Below, one piece after another: positions 48,601-62,200 of a stretch of 64,000 bases of DNA (position 1 is the stretch's first letter; every line of letters begins with the position of its first letter). Origin of the DNA: Styela clava (taxonomy: Eukaryota > Chordata > Ascidiacea > Stolidobranchia > Styelidae); the NCBI RefSeq assembly GCF_964204865.1, contig NC_135252.1:15025383-15089382 (forward strand), read 5' to 3'. A model generated the notes under the pieces. The model had not been told where the DNA came from, made no database searches, and saw only the letters and a program-made list of their open reading frames with translations. The translations under genes and the position numbers were made by a program.

Positions 48601-49984
48601 TGACGAGTTGCCAAATGCGCCGCGAAAACTAACAGGATTGTGTTAAACCGTAAATATATACTACTACGGTTAAACATACCTGAAATATGATTGAATATTT
48701 TACATATTGCATTTAATATAAATTTTTTATTGTTTCCTAATTTAAATGCTGTGTATATGAATCAATAAATTCACCAATTCACAATTTTTACCTGACTATG
48801 TCGTTTACTTTCCATCACGTAGTGTTTGCCTCCAATGTTACCTCTAATGGAGATAAAAGTACTTGCTGCAATTTCGCGAGCTGCAGTTTATTTATCTGCT
48901 GAATTGAATTTAGCGAACATGATGTAATTTTTCAGCATTTCATGGTAAAACCAGGCAGAGACGGAGGAAGAAGAGTTGACCTTTTGCATTTATTCTTTAG
49001 ACCTACTTGTTTGCTTATAACAAAACCAAAAGGATTGCTGTAAACTTGGGGTTACCATATTTTTGTGACCTCAAAGCGGGACGCCTCCAAAGGCCGTAGC
49101 TGTGTTTTTTTCAACTTCAAATTTACCGATTTTACATTAGGCACACATTTAAAACCATCCCGGCTGTCTTCATTGACTATATATATTGTCATCGAGAGTG
49201 CACGCGGTGTCTGTCTAAAAATCGGTTTCAATTCAATAAATAGAAAGGACTTTATGTTAAGCGCCCTTTTGGCGTCTGGGGCTCACACGTAACAAATTGT
49301 AGCAATTAACCGCTAATAATGTTAGCGAAAAACAACGAAACAAACAAAACCACGCATCCACCTTCAGTAAGTATGCTACCACCGGTACGCCACACAGCAA
49401 CAACAGTTGCTGATCAATCAGTTTTTCATTCTTCAATAAATGTATTCCTTGGAATTTTATTGCAGGTCGTTTATGGAAACTTATGCGTCCAGCATTCAGT
49501 CCTTGGCAAAAGATATTTCTTTCCATCATCGTTTTTCTTGTTCATTTCCGTATGAATGACAACTCAGAAAAAAGCAAACAATGTATAAGCTAAATAAATG
49601 AAATGCGACACTATTTTCACGTAGATATATTTGCACCCATCGTTATAAACATTGGCTCACTTTCAAGGTTTCGCGTGATAATTGTCAGTACTGTATTTAG
49701 TTGCGTTGCCAAAATTTAGTTACAAGTCATTTTGTCATCCGACTAGTTTGGTTTCGGTATTCAATCTCTAAAAATTTCCGATACACTTTCACTTTTATGA
49801 ATTAACTATCGTTTGGATACCGGTGCTTTTAAATTGAATTTGGATACTTCAAATATGATGGTTATAAACCAAAAATGAACCATCTTATCAAACTTCAATT
49901 CCGAAAAGCACTCTCAAAATACGCCACAAAAATCTGTGTAATTTTTTGGCTGTACTAACGCGCACACGGTTACCGACGGTAACG

Positions 49985-50019
49985 GCTCTAGCTCACGGTA
50001 ACTTACCGTGAGCTAGAGC
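49985..50019. repeat. Perfect 17-bp inverted repeat with 1-nt centre
   Basis: GCTCTAGCTCACGGTAA (49985-50001), C at 50002, then its exact reverse complement at 50003-50019. A second palindrome, GTTACCG-A-CGGTAAC, lies just left at 49969-49983 and shares the CGGTAA core. It is about 480 bp upstream of the PPIL2 start. Confidence 0.95.
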
Positions 50020-50497
50020 TACAGAGTCAAAAACTACGCTGGATCCAAGTCTGTAAATAAAGCTACTGCAAAAAGTGCACTTCATGATTATAATTAATGC
50101 TAATGAATAAATATTGTATTAATGATTAATGTTCAAAATACATACTGGATATACCAATGGAAAAATGGACTATTATGGAACAACTACTCTGCTGAAGTGC
50201 TGATGATGTATTTGTTTTGTCACTTGTATACACTTATTTATTGATATCCCTATATTATTTTATTTATTCTTTAATTATTGATTGATCCACATTGTGGAAA
50301 CATTAAAAAAAAAAAAAGTGCACTTTCCAAATTTCATTGTTATCAGAATTTCGTGTGGTGCCGTATACATCATTCGTATTAACAGTTACCGTACCGTATT
50401 AATTTGTCAATTCCTGAATTCGTCAATTGGTTAGGAAGAAAGTCTTGTTGTAGCTTGTTTTAAACCAGTTGGATTAGCTAAGTGCCGAGACTGCAAG

Positions 50498-53400
50498 ATG
50501 GGGAAGAGGCAACATCAATCAGATAAGATGTAAGTTTGAAAATACACTGCTGGTACTGCTGTAGGTGTTAAGCTAGTTATTTTAATTAATTGAATTTTTG
50601 TTCAGTCTTTAATTGAAAAGAGTTGCAATGCAATATTTTAAAGGATTAGGTAATACTGATGCTAAAATCCCAGAATCATGGAATGTTCGATGACAATGAA
50701 AATTTTAGAATTATATTTGATGATAACAATTAATGTGATATTGTTTTTTTTTATTTATTTCATTGTATATTAAAATGCATGTTTTTCTTAGTGTCTAATC
50801 GCAGAATTAAGTTTATGGTAATGACAAATTAGAAAAATCTTCCCCGTAAGAGAATGTAGTATTTTCTGTAATTTTATTTTTTCAGGTATATAACAGGCAA
50901 GGAATGGTCTGCATTTTATGGTGGTCATCGGAAGAAAATAGAAAATGCAGATTTTCGCAGACTCCCATTCTTTTGCTGCAGTTTGTCTATGCAACCATTT
51001 GATACCCCAATGTGTACCAAAGATGGTCATATTTTCGATCTTTTGTAAGTTACAGTTTAAAATTAAATTTTATAAGTTTGATCTCATTCATACATCAACA
51101 TGATACTTAATTATTTCAAATCCAGGAGCATCATCCCTTGGCTAAAGAAATATGGGACAAATCCAATCACGGGGAAGAAAATGGACGCAAAATCTCTTGT
51201 GAAACTTAATTTTCATAAAAATGCGGATGGAAAATATCACTGCCCAGTTTTGTTTAAGGTTCGTTTCCATAGCTTTTGTTTTATATTACATTGCTTCAAT
51301 AAAAATTCACAAAAGTCATTATTTACCCTTGAACTGCATGAATAATCTGTTTTAACATAGGCCTGTTACTTTCTTAAAGCTCACAAATGTTATATGTAGG
51401 CCTTCCTATATTATAACAATATATTCACCTCGAATTATATTGACATCTTTCAATAATACAGGTTTTTAACGAAAATACTCACATTGTGGCTGTTTCAAAG
51501 ACTGGAAACGTTTATTCTTATGATGCAATTGAACAACTGAACATCAAACCTAAAAATTGGAGAGATTTGCTCACAGATGAAATATTTGCGAGAAGTGATT
51601 TGATAACAATACAGGTGTTTTATTATTTTGATTAAACGAATTATATTCAATATTATTATTAACAACTTATGTCCTGTGTTTTGTTAACATGGAACATAAT
51701 TATTTCAGGATCCAACAAACTTGGACAAATTTAACCTACAATCATTTCATCATCTCAAACACAATTTGAGACTTCCAGAAGCAGGTGTGTTCTATTTGTT
51801 TTTGACTCTTTACTTACCTACCACCCTGCAATGATTTTTAAATAGCACAGCTGATTGAATCAAGATTGGCATCCGAACTGCAATTCTTTCCCATCGAAGA
51901 AATTCTTTGCTCTGATTATTTTACAGATTTTACAATCGACTGTGTTCTTGTAATCAGCTATCATAATTGGCTGTGAGCTCATTCATCTTTTGTCTATTCA
52001 CAGACCATACAAAAAACTTTTATGTCACAATTTTTTTTCAAGAGTTTCAGTTATATGGAGTTCCCTACCTTATAGCTAACTTCCTAATCGCTCTCATTGA
52101 ACCGCTTCGAGTCTTGCATTAATTGGTTCATACTAACGCATAATGCATCACCATAATTCGTATAGTTTAGTAGCTTTTAGTGGTTGCCTTTCCGTTACCT
52201 CTTTCGGAGATCAGTCATTTACGTAGGAGCAAGCATGCGATGTATTGATTTGGGAAACTTCAAAAGTTTTGAAGCTTTTCACATTTGTCCATCTGATTGT
52301 TTTATTGATTTGATTGTATATAACTCTTATAATTTCAGACGCTAATTTTCGATCAAAGCCTGGATATTTTCTAAACAGCACAAATGCAGAACTAGAGCAA
52401 ACTATGGATGAATTGAATAAATCCTATAAGGGAGACGAAATATTAAAAGAAAAACCTGTTGCGAAAAAATCTAAAGTGGATAAATTTAATGCCGTGAGTT
52501 TATTTTTCCCTCTATGTTTATATATAATGAATTTAATTTAGGTTTTATATGATTGTATTGTGATTGATATGATATTCCATTGGTCGCAGCTGTAGGAACA
52601 TAAAATCAAAATTTTTTTATGTGAAATTTTGTTTATTTTATCAATTAAAAATAACTTTATTTAATCACTGTGACTGTTGTATTGATGTCGTTTTGAATAT
52701 TTGAAATAAGAATTATCAATCATAGTATATTTGCGAATTATTTCTATTTATTTTGCTCTTTTATTCTTCATTATTTAAAGGTGAAAAGTTCTGTAAGAGA
52801 GATAATATAATTTAAAGTGCTTCCTACAGGGACATATGCAAATAAACTAAATATGCAATTTATATATATATTTATTTTTTATTTTCACTGAAAAAATTCT
52901 CATTTGTTGTATATTTAGGCTCATTATTCAACTGGAACTGTTTCTGCTTCATTTACATCTACAGCTGCAGTTCCACAACTTGAAACTGAAACCGCAGTGT
53001 TGGTGAGTTATAAATTAAGGGGATATATAATTTTTCTATTTGTCTGTGAATTGAAAAGAAAAATAGAGGTAGATTTACATGTATTATGAAATATAGATTT
53101 TTGTTAGCGTCCTTCATTTCCCTTTATTAGAACATTTATCAATATCCAAAGTTTATATTTATAAAAAATTTGTTTTTAAAAATCAGCAAAATATATCTTT
53201 TTATCATATCTTTCCAATTATTTCCTGTTACAATATAAGGTAATGATCAGAATGTGCAAACTGTACTATTTACTACTCATAGGATGATGATGTGGTTCGT
53301 TACGGATTTGTAAAAACAAAAGGATATGTGAGATTACAAACAAACTTCGGTAACCTGAATGTTGAACTACACTGCGATCAGACTCCTAAAACTTGCGAGA

Positions 53401-56400
53401 ATTTCATGAAGCTATGTCAAAAGGATTATTATAACGGAACAATATTTCATCGATCAATAAGGAATTTCATGGTGAGAAATTTTATGAGTTGGTTTGCTTT
53501 GAAATAGTAGGGGAATTTTGTTTTGTTGTCATTCACATATTAAAATGGTTCTTGTTACCTTAAATGGAGATGGAGATATATATGGTAGGTATGGAAATAT
53601 GACTACAATAAAACAATGAAAACATATCACAAAATTTATATTACATTATCATTCTGGATAATTCATACATGTTTTTTTTTCTTGATCTATGGCCGCCCCT
53701 GGCTCTTCCTCATAAGAAACTGGTTTTGTTTCAACAGGTTTTCATGAGGGTTTCCATACACCATTTTTAACCCTTTCCATGCGATTTTTATTTTATATTA
53801 TTAAATAATCACATTTGCTACGCCGATTTTATGCATTTGTACCCCCACAACTAATCGATCGACTAACGAAAAACTAATGATCCTCTGCTGCCCACTGACG
53901 GCTCGTTGGAAAGCTTATTTAAAGAGCTTGCAATTGGCGATTAAAAAAAAATAATTTAAAAGTGGTCGTCTGAGTCACAAACCGGATAGAAAAAAGGCTT
54001 TTTTTTCTTGGGAGTTGAAACTTCAAACCGTGATAAAAAATAGAAATATTTGCTAAATCCTTTACTGTTACCGCTTCGTGGTTGGCAAACAATAGCATAA
54101 TATTGCTGTAGCAATTTCGTGATCTAACTCAAAATACTTTGGTAGATGGAAGGGATAATATGTCTTCTATTACCACCCAAAACACACCGAAATTTGCATA
54201 AATTTCAAAAACACTCCCTCGTTCCGCCGCAAATAAAATTCCCGTCGTAAACGAAAGCGAGATTTACTGTCGCTTATGTTAATCTCGAAGAAGACTTCTT
54301 ATCAATAAACTAAAACCTGGAAAAACTAGACCAACAGTTTGCAACCGATTGCTAAAAAAAACAGTGGAGTACATCAACGTACCCGCCGCAATCTAGCGAC
54401 TTTTGTCATTGGTACGTATACGTGCCTACCGCACGGTGAGGGTTAAAAATAAAAAGCCGACAGTAAAAGAATATTTGCATTCAGGTCATAGAATTAAACA
54501 GATCACAGTTAATTTACTTTAGATTAATGTAGCCGACGTAAACATACTCAGTGAATGCCTTTGCTGGTGACCCCAAGAGAACTGCTCTGTTGGCCCCCTA
54601 GTTTCTGAATCCCGCTTCTATGGAAATGAAAAAACAAGTCCAATTATTGGAATCAAATATTCTAGATTCAAGGGGGAGATCCAACTGGCACTGGAACAGG
54701 TGGTGAATCGTTTTGGGGAGGAACGTTTAAGGATGAATTCCGCCAACAACTCACACATACTGGTCGTGGAGTAGTTAGTATGGCGAACTCTGGAAAAGAT
54801 ACTAATAAATCTCAATTGTAAGTATATTATCACAAAGTCAAACAGATTGAAGGATCTTTTGTTAAAACGCTTTCACAAAGCAAACTTTCTGGGACTGTTC
54901 AGTAGCTCTTTGTCATGTAATAATGGTCAAAAATGTAGTTCTCCATTTCTTCTCCAGTGCACATGGCCTTGTTTATAGCAATTTTATTTTAAAACTATCC
55001 AGCTTTGACTACAATCCGAGCATTGTATCATTGCTTATTTGTGACTCAACTTCAAGTTTAGAGGCCATTAAAAAAAGTTATTTTACTAGGGAATTGGGAG
55101 GTACCATCCAGGTTACTTACACTCTTATCAAGTCACTTTTCATAACCAAATCGAAGCATTTGCGACCTGCTATACAAGCCTGTCAATAAAACAGTTTGTA
55201 TAACAATAACAGCTGTTTTCAATCTTCTTTTTGATGTAGCAATTCTCCTATGAAAAAAGCCTATGATTAGTATAGGTAAAATATTCATGTATAGTGAAAA
55301 TATGTAGCACTTTGTAAAACTTTTTTTTCAGTTTTATCACGTTTCGATCATGCGAACATTTGAATCGAAAGCACACAGTATTTGGTCGAGTTGTTGGTGG
55401 GCTTGATACACTACAAAAAATGGAAAACGTTGAGACTGAAAAAAAGACGGACAAACCTAAACAAGAAATAAAACTTTTGCAAGCTGTTGTATTTATTGAT
55501 CCTTACGCGGATGCAGATGAAAAAGTAAGTACTCCTCCATTTTATTGTTGCTCTAGGAATAAGTGCAGTAAATAGTGGTCGATAATGGTATGTATTGCCT
55601 ATTGAATATAGTTGTTGAAGCATCAGATAAAATCTTGGGTTCAATTGCCGTGTAAATCACCTCACCCAGGATTTGAAAAGTTCGGTAGACAATGTCAAAA
55701 CGGAAAGATTCGTTCTTACCAAACTGTAGTAGCTCATTAAAAATTTCAGTACACAAAACAAATTTGTTCAGCACATCGATACTGAAACATATAATAAAGA
55801 ACTGAGTTTTCAGATCTCAATCAATTTTTTACCAATTTTTCTCGCAGCTTGCAAAGTTGAGAGAAGACGAAGAAAAGAGAGTTCAAGCCGAATTGGAAGA
55901 AAAGGTAGCGGAGAAAAAACCCAAACCAATGAAAGTGTACAAAAATGGAGTTGGAAAATATATTAAAAAGTAAGATATCGAAATTGTAAGCCAGTAGTTT
56001 TTTCTAAAGAATTCCAAGACTTGTGACCCCCTGTTTTTTTTTAATTACCTATTGCTGCTTTTAATATATTACCATCTGTTATTCTGTGCACCACGCTTGA
56101 TAATGATGTAGCCAACAGACATAAGCGAAAGGATAAAACAAATCACAATCGATTTATTTCAATTAATGTGGTCATGGCAGAGAGAAGGAACCGCTTTGTG
56201 GCAACCGAGGGCCTGGTTTGAGACACCTCGTTCGAAGCAATATGTAATCATCCTCGAATTGTTAAAATACGTTGTGCATAATGTTGTTAGTGGATTGCAA
56301 TTTCTCGATTTCAGGATTAGTAGAATATGATATTTGACAAAGCGGTATCTGCTTAAAACTCAGCTACATGTTTTGTTGTATATTCAGACCTTCCAGTGAA

Positions 56401-56490
56401 GATGACAAATCAAGTACCAATGCGAGTGCACAAAAGAAGAAATTATTGCCTGCTTCTGGTGTCCAATTCAAAAATTTCAGCAGTTGGTGA
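50498..56490 (+). CDS. PPIL2: PPIL2, U-box cyclophilin, complete
   Basis: Twelve exons: 50498-50529, 50886-51044, 51126-51258, 51462-51614, 51709-51784, 52339-52493, 52919-53002, 53283-53471, 54666-54817, 55332-55524, 55848-55969 and 56388-56490. They give 516 residues (human about 520). PPIL2 is a nuclear, spliceosome-associated protein with an N-terminal U-box (ubiquitin ligase fold) and a cyclophilin domain. The U-box includes [20 protein letters not shown] (about residues 38-108). The conserved middle has [14 protein letters not shown] and [16 protein letters not shown]. The cyclophilin domain spans about residues 279-435, with [20 protein letters not shown]. Arg321, Phe326, Gln329, Phe379 and His392 match the CypA active site, but the CypA Trp121 position is His387 (Tyr in human PPIL2). 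The protein ends in a Lys-rich tail closing KNFSSW, as in vertebrates. The ATG has A at -3 and G at +4. Confidence 0.97.
53771..54442 (+). mobile_element. piggyBac-type MITE between TTAA sites
   Basis: This 672-bp element lies in PPIL2 intron 8. It starts CCCTTTCCATGCG and ends CGCACGGTGAGGG; the inverted ends match at about 10 of 13 positions. TTAA lies immediately outside both ends (53767-53770 and 54443-54446), as piggyBac insertion requires. The interior shows no transposase ORF. Confidence 0.8.
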
Positions 56491-56712
56491 AGAGGACGTG
56501 TCAGCACTGATGCATTCGCTCTGTAACATGGCTTTAAGAGAATAGGTTTGATGATGGTCACAGACCAGGCGGGGACGATGGTATGTCTCGTTAGTGAACT
56601 CCATCCCACTGCGGTACATGGTATGTGCAGTACAGATGAAACTCCACTTGTTTTCATAGTCTTGCTTTTTATGTAAATCTTTTATATGCTGTAGCCTTAC
56701 GTCATGTTGTGT

Positions 56713-56718
56713 AATAAA
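56713..56718 (+). terminator. Candidate PPIL2 poly(A) signal
   Basis: AATAAA lies 223 bases after the PPIL2 stop. It is the first canonical hexamer noticed downstream of the coding end. Confidence 0.5.
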
Positions 56719-58433
56719 AGTAGATTTAATGGACTCCTTTTTATCAGGTCATCTTGAAGTCCCAGATTGGACAAACTATGTAGTAGATCATTTATGTAAT
56801 TTATCAGCTGGTAAATGCGAGGCTTAAAACAGAAGTCTTTCAAGCAAAAGTTCTTTTAAAATGGTTAATGTAACTAACATATAGAACTGAGCATTGAGAA
56901 CTATCATATAAAATAGCTGCAACTGTTTGGGTATGATAATAAGCAGAGCTTCTACCTCTTGCAAGAGGCTTAGGAATGTCTGTGCCTTAACGTGAAAATA
57001 AGCTGGATACAACCTTGGTGGAACGAAGGCAACATTTCCTATACCAAGCTTGTCTTTCTTAAAACCAGGGGTGTATGGTATTGTGGACTCTTTTTTTATA
57101 TTGCACATGTCATATTGATAGCAAAACAGCATTTGTGCAAATGGTCGTTAAATTGTATCTGCCAGAAACTTACAAGTGGGATTGCATAAATAATACTTTC
57201 TTTTCAAGAAATAGAAAAACTTCTTCGAATATTCCGCCACTATTACTTATCTTTTTAACCCCTTGTAAGCTGATAAAATTCTGTGCAAGCTTCACTAATT
57301 TCCTGTAAAAAAAACTTGTCCCATTTATATTTTACCCATACACAATGTACAGCATAATATATTCCTTTATTCAAAAATTATGCATAGTAAGCAAGAACAC
57401 GCAGGGTGAAAGATGTGCTCTTAAACAGCTCTGGATAATAAACTAACCTACGATGAGCCACATTTCAGAAACCAGGTGTTTTCCAACTGTGTGAAATCTT
57501 ACTGTTCAACCAATAGTATAATAAAAAAAATTGAGTGTTTCTCATTTTAATTAAATTAGAATAAGGCCATACTGTGGGCCTGTGCAATATAGTTCAAAAT
57601 CAAATCCCTTTATGCTCCAGTGATCAGTAGCTATTTGGAATATAACAGAACAGAATATAACTTCCGACTCTTGCATCCAACAACATTTGAAGACCGTCAT
57701 TTGCCAGAAGTCAAAATGAAATAATAAAAAAACTATTTTTAGTCTATCAATTTTGCTTTCAATCCTTTAATTCAATAGACTAATAGAAAAAAATAGCACA
57801 GTAAAAACAGTGAGCAAATTTTGTGTGCGATATAATTAGTAATGCTTCTTAGGTGGATTCATAACACTAAATAAAAAAGTGATTCGAGTGAAAAATTTCA
57901 TATAAGGTTAGTAAAAACATTAAAAAAATGACAGCCAATCAACCAATGTCGCATAGAAGTAAAAAGATAGAATCAAGATTTGGCATCAATTGCTATGAAA
58001 ATTTTCAAGTAAATACTTTACAGACGGCTGATGACAGTCTGACTTGACATTATTGAACAATAACCAATATATAATGGTTGGTTTTGTAAAAACTATGTGC
58101 ACCAAGTTGCCATCATGCCGGCTGTTTTGTAACAGTAACCTTATACTGTAATGCATTTCAATTTTCAGTTCTGGCATTGAAGTGACCCCATCCTTTAAAC
58201 ATAGTTATGCACTTTAACAAGAATATGTAGAAACAAACTTGCCTTGAAGAAATAGGCTAACCCAAAAAATGGTTTAATGGTAATTAAGGTTGTTTTTCAG
58301 AATGCCTGTGTTCAAAATTATGTGAAACTGAAAAACAAAATTATCTGTGTCACCTCAATAAATTTAAAAATTAGTTACATTGATTACCGGTACCTATTTT
58401 ACTACAGCGCCTCAAATAAGCCCAAAAAAGGAT

Positions 58434-58875
58434 CTTTGTCCCCCTCAAGTACTTCTAGTAGGCGTAGCATAACCTTTTGTTATTAGTATAATATTCCTAA
58501 CCCCCACCGGAGTACGTCACCCCAAAATTACATCACTGTGACATCACAATCGCGTCATAGAGCTTGCTAAAGTATAGCTACCATTGTCCGAAATGGCATC
58601 TGTGCCGTCTATATTGAACTCACTAACATCAGCAATCTCTCTCTTATCGGTATCGTTTCGACGAGAAAAGGTTTAGGCTGTTGATGAGCACTAGATGCTT
58701 CCAGTCACTTCTTTCTGCCGGATTTTCAATAGGGCCGTATTACATCACAGCGACTCCGCAGTGATGTAATTTTCGGATGACATAGTCAGGTGGGGGTTAG
58801 GAATGACATATGCAAAAATTGTTGAGCCAGGCCAACTAGAAGTACTTGCGGCGTATACTTCAGGAGACCCGGACC
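58434..58875. mobile_element. Foldback MITE with long nested inverted repeats
   Basis: CAAGTACTTCTAGTAGG (near 58446) is mirrored by CCAACTAGAAGTACTTG (near 58836). Further in, ATTCCTAACCCCCACC (58493-58508) is mirrored by GGTGGGGGTTAGGAAT (58789-58804). Further in still, AAAATTACATCACTG is mirrored by CAGTGATGTAATTTT. The arms therefore extend more than 65 bp with mismatches and small gaps. The outer limits and the target duplication are not certain, and no ORF is present. Confidence 0.7.
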
Positions 58876-59219
58876 ATATACATAAATTAATACTTTCTAC
58901 TAATGTTTGCTTCTTGTGCATCTATGTATGGCTTTGTTGAAAGGATTGAAAGTAAAAATATGATTTAACAGTGGAGAATAAAAAAAAGGCTTCAACAAAA
59001 TTTTTACTCTTTCGTACTTGATAAAAATTGTGTGAACAACATTATTTCAGCAGGTAGGTTTACATCAGGAGCATAGAGAGTTTGTAACTCCAATGTCTTG
59101 AAAGCTTAAAATGGGTAAAAAAAAATTTGGACATGATACAGAAAAATAGTTATTATGCATGCTTGGTCATACGCAGATCTACTATAAAAAATATTTTATA
59201 TCTAAACGTCAAAATGTCG

Positions 59220-62200
59220 TTAATCTCGGCGTAACATTTTAGAATTGATACACGTAGGTGGATGGTCGTGACTTTGACATTTTCTCCAGCTGTTGTGGAT
59301 TCCCGACTTGAAATTTTTTACAATAGATAAAATGTGCTTTGCATCCTTCGACATGATCTTGAAAAACAATATGATGTTGATTATGTACATCACAGGCAAA
59401 CTGGTTGCAAGAACTCCATAGTATGGTTGATCAATATCTTCTGCATTATGCCAAAACCATCTCATCATCCATGCAATGGATATGAAGCGACAAGCAATGA
59501 ATCTAAATTATGAGTTTATAGATAGCATATTCTCATACGATTATGATTTGTGAGTTATGCTAGCAAATTCAGTACTGTGCCAATGATGGAGAGTCTGGTT
59601 ACTACCTTTGTGTAACACCTCACTTTTGAAAAAATGGATGAAACATCAACCAGGGCTGTTGGTGAAAGATTGGCATGTTTTATCAATATTGGAAATAAGA
59701 GTCGGATTCAGTGGTGGGACTCAATTTTTTTGTCAGCCAGTCGCATCACTAAAAGTCATTTCACCCGGTTCTGTTACAAAAATCCATTGACAGTAACCAG
59801 TAATGCTAACCGGTTGCTGATCTTATAAAATTATAGAACCCCATCACTGGTCGGATCCCACCACTGGTCGGATTGTAATACTTTCCAGAGACTAGACTTT
59901 TAATTCTTTGCTCACGAGTCAGAATATCTGACTTCTAACGGTGGTAATTGAAGAAAAAACAATGCTTGCGCACACATAAGAATTCACGAGGTGAATCCAT
60001 CAATTTCAAAAAGCAATTCTGACATTTTTATAACTTTTTTCATTTCTAGTTATTGATGAAATAAGGTTCTTATTATGTTTGCACACATAGCGAACTGTTT
60101 TAATGTTTTTAGTTAGACATGTGTCTGGACCCATTATAGTGAGAATATCACATACAATTACATATCGTCCCAAGTATTCGAAACTTTATTCAAAAAACAT
60201 TAGATTCTGAAATCATCAGGTGTATGAAAATGCCTAGCCCCAATCGTAACCGGGAAAAATTGTTTTAAACTTGAATGAAACTACACATCCACCGAACTAC
60301 ACCATCCTGATAAGGCAAAATCAGGGATATCATGTACCAAGAATTGACATATTGATATTTCGAAGCGCCTAGTGGAAATTCCCAGAATACCTATATAAAA
60401 AGACAATTTCATTAATGAAAAAACACTGGAGAATAGTATGACTAGAGGCACAAAGAGTCATTGTGCTTAAGTTTTCAATCCCATTGCCTTAGTATCATCG
60501 AATGCCTTTCTAAATACTGGTCACATCACTAAATTGAATAAAGTATATCTTGATATCACTCAAACTTACGTTACAATGTTTGTCAGCATATTCAGCGAAT
60601 ACCAAACTGTATGTGACAATCCAGCCATTCGCATTAGTTGACGAGCATGAAGAAATATGGAGTTAACTTCAACTAGTAAAGCAACAACAGCGAATGGAAT
60701 AAACAATCCCGACTTCACAACCAGTACAAAGCAAGTGATCACCTGTCAATTGAATAGGCTATTTCATCGAAAGGAATTTTTTGAAAATAAGGGTTATAGC
60801 CTATACTAAGACACAGCATTATAGTTCATATAAGCACCACATGAAATGCTCTTTGGCAACAAAAAAATTTTTTTTTAATAATGTAAAATGATTTAAATAT
60901 TCGAATAAATATCTCATGATATGATTTTAGAAATACAGAATAGTTTCATTTAAAAAATGATCATTTTGAGCAATCGAGGTCTGAAAACTGAAAAAATAAA
61001 TGATTAATGAAACCTCTACCATATTTGTCGGCAACTTCCTTGAAAAACTATTACATGAATTCTTTGTTAATAATACCACAATTCCGAATAGCAGATTATT
61101 CAATTTCGACGTCACCCCTCATTGAAATTATTTTTCTAGAAATTTACCCATAATTTGACTGCTCACAATTCTGGAGTTCCAAAATTATTTTCTGAGCTAA
61201 GTGTTTCATAACAGAACATTTACAATACATTCGTACACAAAAAATTAATTCAGAACAATTAGTTGCTTGAAACATACCACCACATGGTGTGCAAGAACAT
61301 CCCAGGCATTAGAAATTGGGACACATGCTAGAAAATCCACTGCATCATAAAGAAAGTAACCTGAAAACATAATCAAAAATAAGAATAGGAAAAAACGTGC
61401 ACAAAGAAATCTGGGATTATGACTGTTAAACGATTTAATTATTTCTTTTTTTAATAATTTCGTATTATTATGAATCGATAACACAACCTAATAATAATAA
61501 TAAAACTTTAGAGGGCATATTCCATAGCCTAATATTTACATTTTCCACTTGAATATAAACCTTTATATTCAAATATTTACCTACAAAAATGAAAAACGAA
61601 CGTTTTGACTATAAAAATTATATTCTAATGAATGCAACTCATACATAGAACTAATGTATTATCTAACACCAATGATAACTGAGGCTTGATAGACATCAGT
61701 ATTGTACAAAACCCTTTTAATGCCATTAAAAAAATTTTGTCATCAATTTTTTATTTTTATCAGCTCTTTATGTTTTATGATTTTGACGTATTCACAGTTT
61801 CCTTATATCTAAAAGACGATCAACAAAACATAATAAAACAAATCATGCAACATCTCATGCAAAAATTAACTTGCAAAATAATAATAAAAAAAATTGCCAG
61901 AGCACAGCATAACATAGTTGAAGAAAATGAGGTATGTGACGTAGAAAATATAGATTTAATCAAAAGTAGATAAGTTGGAAGAAATGAATTATTATAATTA
62001 TACGGCATTTAGATTAGATGTTTCTGAAGGCGGTCCCCCATGCCCCATTTTTAAATGGGAATGGAGTTTTCATTGATCTTAAATCTAACCAAGGTTTGGA
62101 AGTTCAAATTGACAACTCATAAATAAACACAAGGATTAGTTTAGTCTTCAACACTTTTACTGTATTGTTTATATTACAGTGAGAAAAATTTTTTCTTAAC

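Larger units (their letters stand above)
44719..50497. other. Gap between the divergent TLCD-A and PPIL2 genes
   Basis: This large interval holds the promoters of TLCD-A (minus) and PPIL2 (plus). The part at 45830-46270 is richer in CpG than its surroundings (for example GCGCGAGCTCGCGAG near 46168) and could be the TLCD-A promoter. It also contains a TTG-repeat family copy (46362-46560), hAT fragments near 48469, a non-assigned open stretch (47363-47569) and a perfect palindrome (49985-50019). No conserved exon was recognised. Confidence 0.5.
56491..59219. other. Gap between the convergent PPIL2 and TLCD-B genes
   Basis: This holds the PPIL2 3' UTR, with AATAAA at 56713-56718, and the TLCD-B 3' flank. 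A foldback MITE lies at about 58434-58875. The rest is AT-rich with no recognised exon. Confidence 0.55.

Noticed and set aside
61686..61973. 95-codon open frame inside a TLCD-B intron
   Set aside because: Ile/Lys-rich AT composition and no recognisable domain; it lies wholly within an intron of a well-supported gene.
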